Shown: positions 10,326 through 17,705 of the stretch, one piece after another
How positions within the stretch are numbered: position 1 is the stretch's first letter
Layout of the letters: every line of letters starts with the position of its first letter
Assembly (NCBI GenBank): GCA_958295725.1
Contig: OY282368.1
Location: 3,258,365-3,322,364 of the forward strand
Source: an uncultured Alphaproteobacteria bacterium
GTDB taxonomy: Bacteria; Pseudomonadota; Alphaproteobacteria; UBA2966
Direction: 5' to 3'
Length of the DNA stretch: 64,000 bases
Position numbers and translations under genes: made by a program
The notes under the pieces: generated by a model
What the model was told of the DNA's origin: nothing
The model's database searches: none
The model's input: the letters and a program-made list of their open reading frames with translations, nothing else

Positions 10326-10474
10326 GTCGCTCCCCCCATCGCTTTACCCGTTACCGGTTCCTCAAGGGCCGATCAGACCACGTCCGCCGAGTCGCCGCCA
10401 GCGTCATTCGTGGTACAAGGAGCACCCATGGGACCGCGGCGAACGCGCATGCGGCGGGAAACGGAAATTGGGAC

Positions 10475-10945
10475 ATGGCGAAAGAGCATACCTATACGGC
10501 GACCGTGACGTGGACGGGCAACCGGAGCGCGGGGACGACCGGCGTCGAGGCCTATACCCGGCATTACGATATCGCCTGCGACGGCAAGCCGACGATCAGG
10601 GGGTCCGCCGATCCTGCGTACATGGGCGACGCCGGTCGCCATAACCCGGAGGACATGCTGCTGGCTTCCCTGTCCGCCTGCCACATGCTCTGGTATCTGC
10701 ACCTCTGCGCGGTCCGCAAGGTCGTGGTGAAGACTTACGAGGACACCGCGCGAGGGACGATGCGAGTCAATCCGGACGGGTCCGGCGAGTTCACCGGCGT
10801 GACCCTGAAACCCCGGGTGACGATCGCGCCCGACAGCGACCTGGCGCTGGCGGAAAGCCTGCACGAAAAGGCGAACGCCATGTGCTTCATCGCCCGGTCC
10901 GTCACCTTCCCCGTCGAGCACGACGCGGCGACCGCACTGGAATGA
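10475..10945 (+). CDS. OsmC family peroxiredoxin-like protein
   Basis: A 156-residue OsmC/Ohr-family protein; members reduce organic hydroperoxides with a pair of cysteines. Cys69 lies in the family motif PEDMLLASLSACHM and Cys137 in NAMCFIARS, the expected spacing of peroxidatic and resolving residues. It starts with ATG at 10475 and is followed 43 nt later by the LLM oxidoreductase on the same strand. Closer to the OsmC branch than Ohr. Confidence 0.88.
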   Translation: MAKEHTYTATVTWTGNRSAGTTGVEAYTRHYDIACDGKPTIRGSADPAYMGDAGRHNPEDMLLASLSACHMLWYLHLCAVRKVVVKTYEDTARGTMRVNPDGSGEFTGVTLKPRVTIAPDSDLALAESLHEKANAMCFIARSVTFPVEHDAATALE

Positions 10946-10988
10946 ACGGCCGCGACGCGCCAACGCGACAAGGGAGGCCTCGAACACC

Positions 10989-11903
10989 ATGAAATACGCC
11001 GCGCTCATGCCCATGATGGAGGAACACGCGACGGCGGAGAACCTCGTCGGCTTCGGAAGGAAGGCCGAGGCGTTGGGATTCCACGCATTGTTCGCCAGCG
11101 ATCACGTGGTCATCCCCTACGAAATCGATCCCGTCTACAAGGGTTCCGCCGACGGCCAATTCCCGTTCCCGAAGGAAGGCGTCATCGTCGATCCGCTCAT
11201 CGCCATGTCCGTCGTCGGCATGGTGACGGAGCGCATCAAGGTGGCGACGGCGATCCTCGTCCTTCCCCATCGGCATCCCCTGCTCGTCGCCAAGCAACTG
11301 GCGTCGATCGATTATCTTACGGGCGGACGCGTGATTCTGGGCGCTGGTGTCGGCTGGATGAAGGAAGAGATCACCATGCTGGGCCAGCCCTTCACGGAGC
11401 GGGGCGCCTGGTGCACCGAGGCCATCGATCTGATGCGCGTCATGTGGGCCGAAGAGAAGACCAGCTTCCAGGGACGGTACTTCCAGATACCCGATGTGGG
11501 CTTTCAGCCCAAGCCCGTGAACAAACGCATCCCGATCCTGATCGGCGGCACGTCGAAACCGGCGCTGCGCCGGGTGGTCAAGCAAGGCGACGGCTGGCTG
11601 CCGTCGAACGCGACCTTCGAGATGCTGGAGGATGGCATCGCGACGCTGAGGGGCGGGTGCGAGCGACAGGGCCGCGACTACGGCGAGTTGACGATCTGCC
11701 TGCGGGCGCGCATGGCCTTCGAGGCGCTGGATACGAGGTACAAGGTGATGTTCGTGGGTTCCGAGGACCGGATCGTCGACAACCTGGGCCGCCTCGACGA
11801 AATGGGTGTCGGCATGGTGCTCTTCGAGCCGGTCTACAAGGACTACGATCGCTGGGTCGAAGCCCACGAACGGATCGCCGAAGACATTATGCCGAAGGTC
11901 TGA
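10989..11903 (+). CDS. LLM class oxidoreductase, TIGR03619-type
   Basis: A 304-residue luciferase-like TIM-barrel flavin-dependent oxidoreductase. Family marks are FASDHVVIP near the N terminus, ATAILVLPHRHPLLVAKQLA, LGAGVGWMKEE and the PILIGGTSKPALRR segment. The TIGR03619 group is named F420-dependent, but FMN use cannot be excluded; no F420-synthesis gene is visible here. It is preceded by AGGGAGG and follows the OsmC gene. It is convergent with ilvA. Confidence 0.85.
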   Translation: MKYAALMPMMEEHATAENLVGFGRKAEALGFHALFASDHVVIPYEIDPVYKGSADGQFPFPKEGVIVDPLIAMSVVGMVTERIKVATAILVLPHRHPLLVAKQLASIDYLTGGRVILGAGVGWMKEEITMLGQPFTERGAWCTEAIDLMRVMWAEEKTSFQGRYFQIPDVGFQPKPVNKRIPILIGGTSKPALRRVVKQGDGWLPSNATFEMLEDGIATLRGGCERQGRDYGELTICLRARMAFEALDTRYKVMFVGSEDRIVDNLGRLDEMGVGMVLFEPVYKDYDRWVEAHERIAEDIMPKV

Positions 11904-11916
11904 TCCCCGATGGCCG

Positions 11917-11940
11917 AGATCCCGGCGGAACGCCGGATCT
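11917..11940. terminator. Possible bidirectional terminator hairpin
   Basis: Between the convergent LLM and ilvA genes is a near-perfect inverted repeat: left arm 11917-11927, loop GAA, right arm 11931-11940, with one unpaired C. It lacks a clear T-run and overlaps the first base pairs of the ilvA stop, so it may act only weakly or be rho-assisted. Confidence 0.4.
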
Positions 11941-13459
11941 ACTTCAGGAACATCCGATAGACCAGATTTTCGGTCTCCTCGACGTACTGGAATTTCGTGT
12001 TCTCGAGGAAGTCCTGGAACTCGCGCTCGCCGTCCGCCGGCACCTGAAAGCCCATCAGGACGCGCCCGTAGGCCGATCCATGGTTGCGGTAGTGGAACAG
12101 GCTGATGTTCCAGCGCTGACCCATCTCGTTCAGGAAGCCGAGCAGGGCACCGGGCCGTTCGGGAAAGAAAAAGCGGTAGAGCTTCTCGTCCAGTCCCGGA
12201 TCGCCGTGACCGCCAACCATGTACCGGACGTGAATCTTGGCAAGCTCGTTGTCTGTCATGTCGACGACGGGAAAGCCCTCGCTTTCCAGGGTCGAGAGCA
12301 GACCGTCCCGTTCCCGCCGGCCCTGATGCAGCTCGAGGCCGACGAATATCCGCGCATCGTCGCTGTCCGCGAAGCGGTAGTTGAACTCGGTGATGGCGCG
12401 CTTGCCGATGACCTCGCAGAACTGCCGCAGGCTGCCGGGCCGCTCGGGAATGGTGACGGCGAACAACGCTTCGCGCTCGCGCCCGATGTCGGCGCGCTCG
12501 GAGATGTGCCGCAGGCGGTCGAAGTTGACGTTGGCGCCGGACAGGATCGCGATCAGCGTCTCGTCCCGGGACCGCCGCGCGGCGGCGTAGCTCTTCAGTC
12601 CGGCGAGGGCGAGGGCACCGGCGGGTTCGGCGATCGAGCGGGTGTCCTCGTAGATGTCCAGAATGGCGGCGCAGATCTCGTCGGTGTTGACGAGCACGAT
12701 GTCGTCGACGCATTCCGTCGCGATGCGATGGGTCTCCTCGCCGACGGTGCGCACGGCGACGCCGTCGGCGAACAGGCCCACCTCGTTCAACTCCATCGGA
12801 CGACCCGCCTTCAGCGCCGCGTGCATGGTGGCCGCGTCTTCCGGCTCCACGCCGATGATCTTGACGCCGGGCCAGAGCGACTTGACGTAGGCCGCGATGC
12901 CGGCGATCAGGCCGCCGCCGCCGACAGGCACGAAGATGGCGTCCATCCCGTTGCCGTTTTGGCGCAGGATCTCGAGCCCGATCGTGCCCTGGCCGGCGAT
13001 CACGTCGACGTCCTCGAAGGGATGAACGAACGCCAGACCGTCTCTCTCCGCCATGGCATGGGCCCACGCGAACGACTCGTCGACGGAAATCCCGTGCAGG
13101 ACGACGTCTCCACCGAGTCGCGCGACGCCGTCGGACTTGATCCGCGGCGTCGTAGTGGGCATGACGACGACCGCTCTCAAACCCAGCACGGCCGCCGCGA
13201 GCGCCACGCCCTGGGCGTGATTGCCCGCCGACGCGCAGATCACGCCGTTGGCGCGCACATCCTCGTCGAGGTTGGCGATCTTGTTGTACGCGCCCCGAAT
13301 CTTGAACGAGAAGACCGGCTGCAAGTCCTCGCGCTTCAGCAGTACGTTGTGGCCGATCGCCTTCGACAACAGATCCATCCGCTCGAGGGGAGTCTCTCGG
13401 GCCACGTCATAGACGTTGGCGCGCAGAACTCGCTCCAGATAGGACTTCGGCATGGCCAT
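11939..13459 (-). CDS. ilvA: Threonine ammonia-lyase, biosynthetic (long form)
   Basis: Deaminates threonine to 2-oxobutanoate, the first step of isoleucine synthesis. The 506-residue protein has an N-terminal PLP domain with the Schiff-base lysine Lys53 (FSFKIRGAYNK), the SAGNHAQG loop and the glycine loop VPVGGGGL. The last ~170 residues contain two ACT-like regulatory domains (FAVTIPERPGSLRQF and YRFFFPERPGALLGF), as in isoleucine-inhibited biosynthetic enzymes. ATG 13459 and 13453 (MAMP) are equivalent choices. The SDR gene lies 86 bases upstream on the same strand. Confidence 0.96.
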   Translation of the reverse strand: MAMPKSYLERVLRANVYDVARETPLERMDLLSKAIGHNVLLKREDLQPVFSFKIRGAYNKIANLDEDVRANGVICASAGNHAQGVALAAAVLGLRAVVVMPTTTPRIKSDGVARLGGDVVLHGISVDESFAWAHAMAERDGLAFVHPFEDVDVIAGQGTIGLEILRQNGNGMDAIFVPVGGGGLIAGIAAYVKSLWPGVKIIGVEPEDAATMHAALKAGRPMELNEVGLFADGVAVRTVGEETHRIATECVDDIVLVNTDEICAAILDIYEDTRSIAEPAGALALAGLKSYAAARRSRDETLIAILSGANVNFDRLRHISERADIGREREALFAVTIPERPGSLRQFCEVIGKRAITEFNYRFADSDDARIFVGLELHQGRRERDGLLSTLESEGFPVVDMTDNELAKIHVRYMVGGHGDPGLDEKLYRFFFPERPGALLGFLNEMGQRWNISLFHYRNHGSAYGRVLMGFQVPADGEREFQDFLENTKFQYVEETENLVYRMFLK

Positions 13460-13545
13460 GGCCCGCTTCGCCGCCGGCGGATGAAGGATCGGGGCGCTCA
13501 CATGGCAGCTTCGCGCCGGCATTGCAAGGTATCCCGCCGGAAACC

Positions 13546-14310
13546 TCAGTCTCTGCGCGGGGAATGGCGGGCTGTCGTCCAGCCGCCGTCGACGGCGATG
13601 ACCTGGCCGGTAACGAAGGATGCGTCGTCCGAGGCGAGAAAGCACAGAACCGATGCGACCTCCTCGGGCGTGCCGGAACGGCGCAGCGGGGCGGCCTCGA
13701 TGAGCGACCTCCGATAGTAGTCGTCGCCGATGATCCGGTCATGGGTCATCGGGGTATCGATGACGCCGGGCGCGACGGCGTTCACCAATACCCCTTCGGG
13801 TCCGAGTTCGGCGGCGAGCTGCCGCGTGGCGTGGGCGATGCCCGCTTTCGCGGCGGCGTACACCGTGCTGTTCGGATGCACGCCGACGCCGAAGGCCGAC
13901 GAGACGCTCAGGACGCGCCCGCCGGGGCGGGCGATGTGCGGCGTCACGTCGCGGATGACGCGCAGAACGGCAACCAGATCGACGTCCACGATCCGGACGA
14001 GATCGTCATCGCCGGTGTCTGCGAGCCCGTGCGGAAATCCGATGCCAGCGTTGTTGACCAGGATGTCGATACGCCCGAAGGCAGCGAGCGCCGCCGATGC
14101 CAGCCGCTTGCCCGCGTCGGTTCCGGAAACATCCAGTTCGAGCGGTACGCCGCCGAGCCCGGCGGCGACCGCCGCGGTTTCCGGAGACCGGTCGACCAAG
14201 AGAACCCGTGCCCCTTCATCGACAAATCGCCGGGCGGTGGCGGCGCCGATTCCGCTTGCCGCGCCGGTGACGACGGCGCAGCGGCCGGCGAGTCGTCGAG
14301 GGTGGGGCAT
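13546..14310 (-). CDS. SDR family oxidoreductase
   Basis: A 254-residue short-chain dehydrogenase with TGAASGIG near residue 15, NNAG around residue 89 and the YAAAK catalytic motif. The C-terminal VDGGWT is typical of FabG-like members. LLVDR at the end of strand two suggests NAD(H). The start at 14310 (MPHPRRLAG) is chosen because the upstream extension is not protein-like. Substrate unknown. It is distinct in sequence from the other SDRs in the window, so not a recent duplicate. Confidence 0.87.
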   Translation of the reverse strand: MPHPRRLAGRCAVVTGAASGIGAATARRFVDEGARVLLVDRSPETAAVAAGLGGVPLELDVSGTDAGKRLASAALAAFGRIDILVNNAGIGFPHGLADTGDDDLVRIVDVDLVAVLRVIRDVTPHIARPGGRVLSVSSAFGVGVHPNSTVYAAAKAGIAHATRQLAAELGPEGVLVNAVAPGVIDTPMTHDRIIGDDYYRRSLIEAAPLRRSGTPEEVASVLCFLASDDASFVTGQVIAVDGGWTTARHSPRRD

Positions 14311-14366
14311 GACGTCACCGATCCGTCGAAGTCCTCTTTGGTCCTCAAGCGGCTTCCATGGAACTT

Positions 14367-15017
14367 CTATGTCCCGCGCACGGCCCGGGGCTCGAGTTGG
14401 CAAGCGACGATACCCGCCAAGTGCGTCGCAAGCTTCTTGAGACGCCTTTCGAGATACTTTCTCGGCTCGGCCGCTTCCGCCATCCTCGGGATAACCTCAT
14501 TCGCCCTGGACGGGAGAAATTCGCCGAAGGGATCGATCAACACCAAATCGTCTTCATCCAACTCGCCGTGACCGACAATCTCCTCGAACGCCTTGTAAGC
14601 GTCGTGACCAATGCCCGGAAACTCTTCATCCAGCATAGACAATCCCGATTCCCCAAGTCTCTCGCGGCGCGCCTGGCAAGGGTCGTTGGCCAGGACGCGC
14701 ACATCTCCGTTCCCGGTTTGGGTGGCGACTTCGTATGCCAAGAGGCCGCTGCCGTAGTAACGATCTTTCCCGATGTCGGTCTGCGCCCTCCTCAGCGCGA
14801 CCCATTCCGGCAACTCCCCGACGCGCATCGCCACCATCCGGACACGTTTGGCCGCCTCATCACCGCTATCAGGCGCTGATTGGTTACACGGCTCGCCGCC
14901 GAACAGGTCGATGAAGCGAAACGACTTGCCCCGCTCGCATTACCAACGGACGAACTCCGCCAGAACGCCGTGCTTGAGCAGATCGCCCGCATTTCCCATG
15001 TCGTAAGTCAGCGTCAT
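14367..15017 (-). pseudogene. RlmJ-like methyltransferase-family gene interrupted by an in-frame TAA
   Basis: From ATG 15017, with GGGAGG just upstream, the frame reads MTLTYDMGNAGDLLKHGVLA and on to FVRW, then meets TAA at 14940-14942. The same frame continues without further stops for ~190 codons (CERGKSFRFIDLFGGEP ... LIDPFGEFLPSR ... EPRAVRGT) to a stop at 14367. GNAGDLLKHG and the later DPFGEF resemble the GNHADVLKH and DPPYE elements of RlmJ-type (DUF519) 23S rRNA adenine methyltransferases, so a methyltransferase is likely but not certain. One CAA-to-TAA change explains the break. Recent inactivation, readthrough or a sequencing error are all possible. Confidence 0.72.
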
Positions 15018-15058
15018 CGCCGCGCCTCCCTGATCCGTTCCGCGCCGGCGACACGTCA

Positions 15059-15146
15059 TGGCGGAGGGGGTGGGATTCGAACCCACGGTACGCAAGCGTA
15101 CACGCGCTCTCCAAGCGCGCGCCTTCGACCACTCGGCCACCCCTCC
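15059..15146 (-). tRNA. tRNA-Ser(GGA)
   Basis: The minus strand folds as a class II tRNA: acceptor GGAGGGG pairs with CCCCTCC, anticodon stem CGCGC/GCGCG encloses the loop TTGGAGA with anticodon GGA, a long variable arm follows (GTACGCTTGCGTAC region), and the T arm carries GTTCGAATC. Discriminator G and CCA are encoded at the 3' end (15059-15061). It reads UCC and UCU serine codons. It lies just upstream of the broken methyltransferase-like gene on the same strand. No integrase is adjacent. Confidence 0.97.
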
Positions 15147-15293
15147 CCGGGGACGCGCGGCACGTTATGTCCGCTCCCGCCGTTTTGCAACGCCGGATGG
15201 GCCGGCCGGGACGCGAGGAACAACGGAGGTTCCGGGATAGAGGGCCGCCGATTCCAATCCGGACGGGATATGCTCTAGTGTTTCCGGGGAAGA

Positions 15294-16265
15294 ATGGGAG
15301 AGCGTTCATTGTCGGTCCTGGTAACGGGCGGTACGGGCTTCATCGGGAGCCGTGTCGCACGGGTTCTGCTGTCGAAGGGCGAGACGGTCGTCTGTCTGGA
15401 CCATGCGCCCGACGCGCGGCGGTTCTCGGACCTCGGGGACGGGTCGCGTCCGGCCATCGTCCAGGGCGATATCTCGCGGATGGACGACCTCGTCGCCGCG
15501 GTCCGGGAGCACGGAGTCCGCCGCGTCGTCCATCTCGCGGCGCTGCTGGCCCCGGTGACGGAGGACGAACCGCGGCTCGCCATGCGCGTCAACGTGATGG
15601 GGGCGACGAACGTTTTCGAGGCGGCCGCGAGGCTGGGTCTCGAACGCGTCGTCTACGCCAGTTCCGTGGCCGTGTTCGACGATCAGGCGTACTACGGCGC
15701 CCGTGCCGTCGATGAGGACGACGAGCTCCGTCCGAACATCGTTTACGGCCACACCAAGGCGATGAACGAGACCGTCGCGCGACGATACATGGAGCGCTTC
15801 GGCCTCGACACGCGGGCGTTGCGGCCAGCCTCCGTCTTCGGATACGGCAGAACGACGGGGCGCAGCGCGGAGGTGTCGCGGATGATCCACGGCGCCGCGC
15901 TCGACGGGCGGTTCGCGTCGACGCAATCCCCAGAGCAGACGTCGTCGCTCATCCACGTCGATGACGTCGCCGAGATGTTCGCGCGCCTGTGCCTGGCGGA
16001 CGTCCTGGAGCGAGACGCCTACGTGTCGGGCGGGACGACCGCCAGCCTGGAGGAGGTCGCGGCCATGATCCTCAGGCATCTTCCGGACGCGAAAATCTCG
16101 TTCCCCGAAGGCGTCGCCCCCTATCCGAACCTGCGGATGTCGGATGGCCGCCGCCTCGCCCGCGATATCCGATACCGGCTCCCCGATATCCAATCGCGAA
16201 TCGCGGATACCATCGCCGAGGCTCGTCTCGACCGCGGCATGACGCCGTTGGGCCGCTCCCCATGA
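15294..16265 (+). CDS. NAD-dependent epimerase/dehydratase (extended SDR)
   Basis: A 323-residue extended short-chain dehydrogenase. The Rossmann motif GGTGFIGS lies at residues 12-19, with the catalytic YGHTK motif in the middle and LIHVDDVAEMFARL further on. Such enzymes act on nucleotide sugars or related substrates; the exact substrate is unclear and no sugar-synthesis cluster is nearby. ATG 15294 is preceded by GGGGAAG; a TTG six codons later would also give a normal N terminus. Its stop overlaps the start of the next gene (ATGA). Confidence 0.85.
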   Translation: MGERSLSVLVTGGTGFIGSRVARVLLSKGETVVCLDHAPDARRFSDLGDGSRPAIVQGDISRMDDLVAAVREHGVRRVVHLAALLAPVTEDEPRLAMRVNVMGATNVFEAAARLGLERVVYASSVAVFDDQAYYGARAVDEDDELRPNIVYGHTKAMNETVARRYMERFGLDTRALRPASVFGYGRTTGRSAEVSRMIHGAALDGRFASTQSPEQTSSLIHVDDVAEMFARLCLADVLERDAYVSGGTTASLEEVAAMILRHLPDAKISFPEGVAPYPNLRMSDGRRLARDIRYRLPDIQSRIADTIAEARLDRGMTPLGRSP

Positions 16266-16576
16266 TCGCCGGACGCGTCCTGGGCTGGATCGTCACCGCG
16301 GCCGCGTTCATGGCGGCGGGGGCGGAGATCCTCGCCTCGCTCGAGGCAGGAGCCTACCAGGGATTGGCCATCGGTCATCTCTGGTTCAAGATCGACGCGG
16401 CCAGCCTCAATCTCTCTCAGGCCGTGGTTCAGCGGTACATCCATCCATCGGTCTGGGACCCCGGGATCGTGACGGTTCTCGGCTGGCCGGCCTGGATCGT
16501 CTTCGGTGTCCTCGGGCCGGCGCTCGCCTTCCTCTTCCGTAAACGCGACCGCCGAACCTCGACCGAGTGGCTTTGA
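16262..16576 (+). CDS. Small membrane protein, unknown
   Basis: A 104-residue protein coupled by ATGA overlap to the epimerase gene. It has an N-terminal hydrophobic helix (residues ~6-30) and a second near the C terminus (~75-95, VTVLGWPAWIVFGVLGPALAFLF), ending in a basic tail RKRDRR. This predicts an inner-membrane protein with two segments. The WFKIDAASLNLSQAVVQRYI loop recurs in my memory of small alphaproteobacterial membrane proteins, but I cannot assign a function. Confidence 0.7.
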   Translation: MIAGRVLGWIVTAAAFMAAGAEILASLEAGAYQGLAIGHLWFKIDAASLNLSQAVVQRYIHPSVWDPGIVTVLGWPAWIVFGVLGPALAFLFRKRDRRTSTEWL

Positions 16577-17000
16577 CCCGGATTTCTCACGCTGTGGTGT
16601 GCATCGGGGTTCTGCGTGTGAGATAATTCTTTGTGAGCAAAGGGTTATCTGACGGCAGAGGAGTACCCCGATGCAGACGGAGTGTAGTGCGACGTCGTTT
16701 GGTTTCCGACAGGCCCGGCGCCGCGCCGCCGCACACAACGCCAGGCGCTTCCTCGACTAGCTCCAGGCCGACATGCCCTACCTTCCGACCACACCAGGCC
16801 CTTGGCGGACATACCCCTGTCGAGTACCTTGGCAGACACACAGCCGAAGAAACCTTCCCGTCTCATATGTCTTGAACCAGAACACCTACTTGCGCGTCAC
16901 GCCTAAAAACGTAAACTAGTGCCGGTCTGGGAATCGGGGGGGTCCCGAAGGCTTTGAACCTTATGGCGTCCCCGGGGCGCGTGGGAGTCGGAGGCAGACA
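16577..17000 (+). mobile_element. Insertion-sequence graveyard (IS481-type tail, possible IS1380-type head)
   Basis: This 424-bp gap holds transposase debris. Around 16780-16875 the plus strand encodes PHQALGGHTPVEYLGRHTA, the usual C terminus of IS481/IS3-type transposases, ending in a stop. Immediately after, up to 16884, the complement reads TGTTCTGGTTCAAGACATA, an IS481-style terminal repeat. At 16671 a short frame starts MQTECSATSFGFRQARR, resembling the N terminus of IS1380 transposases, and is soon stopped. So two partial elements seem fused. The last ~100 bases hold the promoter and ribosome-binding site (CGGAGG) of the next gene. Confidence 0.6.
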
Positions 17001-17207
17001 ATGTCACAGGAAGACGCGACAACGGCCGAGGCGCAAGCGGTACTCGACGCACGTACTCATCAGGATCGCAAGATGGTCCTGGATTGGAGCGATCCCGCCA
17101 CTTGGATGATATATGGTTTCGGCGCGGTCGGGCTGATCCTGCTGTCGTTCCTCATCTTCGGCTTCCTGTTCATTCGCGTCATCCCGTTCCTCGTCGATTA
17201 CTTTTAG
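17001..17207 (+). CDS. Small single-pass membrane protein, unknown
   Basis: A 68-residue protein with a polar N terminus rich in Glu/Asp/Gln (MSQEDATTAEAQAVLDA), then one long hydrophobic helix from about residue 35 to 64 (MIYGFGAVGLILLSFLIFGF and on) ending LVDYF. A good Shine-Dalgarno (CGGAGG, 8 nt spacing) marks ATG 17001. No family is recognised. It directly follows an IS graveyard. Confidence 0.7.
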   Translation: MSQEDATTAEAQAVLDARTHQDRKMVLDWSDPATWMIYGFGAVGLILLSFLIFGFLFIRVIPFLVDYF

Positions 17208-17237
17208 CCACCGGTCCGGACAACCGGAACCTCCGGC

Positions 17238-17663
17238 GTGGCGACCCGTCGGCACGGTATTCGTGTGTCCGCCGGGGAGGTCTGCCTCGACGTCTGGCAG
17301 TTCGTGCGGATCATGGTACGGCTCGAGGAAACGGCCGAAGTCCGTGGAACCCGTTCGCGCGATCGCCTGTATCGAGCGTGGCGAGCGCCCTGGGACGAGA
17401 TAGACCGGGAACTCGCGCGTCTCGGCAAATCCGACGCCGGCGCCTTCGCCGACCTGATGATGGACCACGGCGTCGTCCTGCCGTTTCCGGAAAACCAAAA
17501 AGGCCAACTCGGCCAGACGATCGACGAAGTGATCGCGCAGTTGTCGAAAACCATCGCCGTCGAGGAGGAGGACACGGAGCGGCGGCACCATCTCCGGTTC
17601 GAGCGGGCCGAGCTCGGCAAGCTGAGGAAACGGATCGTTCCGGTCGGCGGGTCGCGGGAATGA
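17238..17663 (+). CDS. Hypothetical protein
   Basis: A 141-residue frame starting at GTG 17238, with an alternative ATG at 17313 (MVRLEETAEV) that would give 116 residues. The sequence is strongly charged and predicted helical (DEIDRELARLG, QTIDEVIAQLSKTIAVEEEDTE), with no signal peptide or membrane helix. I recognise no family. Codon use looks like that of neighbouring genes. It is convergent with the aminotransferase. Confidence 0.55.
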   Translation: MATRRHGIRVSAGEVCLDVWQFVRIMVRLEETAEVRGTRSRDRLYRAWRAPWDEIDRELARLGKSDAGAFADLMMDHGVVLPFPENQKGQLGQTIDEVIAQLSKTIAVEEEDTERRHHLRFERAELGKLRKRIVPVGGSRE

Positions 17664-17705
17664 ACAGCCCACCCCACGGTCGAGTTCGGCCGGACTGGAA
17701 CGGTT

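Noticed and set aside
15059-15146. tRNA-Ser as an integration site for a genomic island
   Set aside because: No integrase, no repeat of the tRNA 3' end in the window, and both flanks are ordinary chromosomal genes apart from the point-mutated methyltransferase-like gene.
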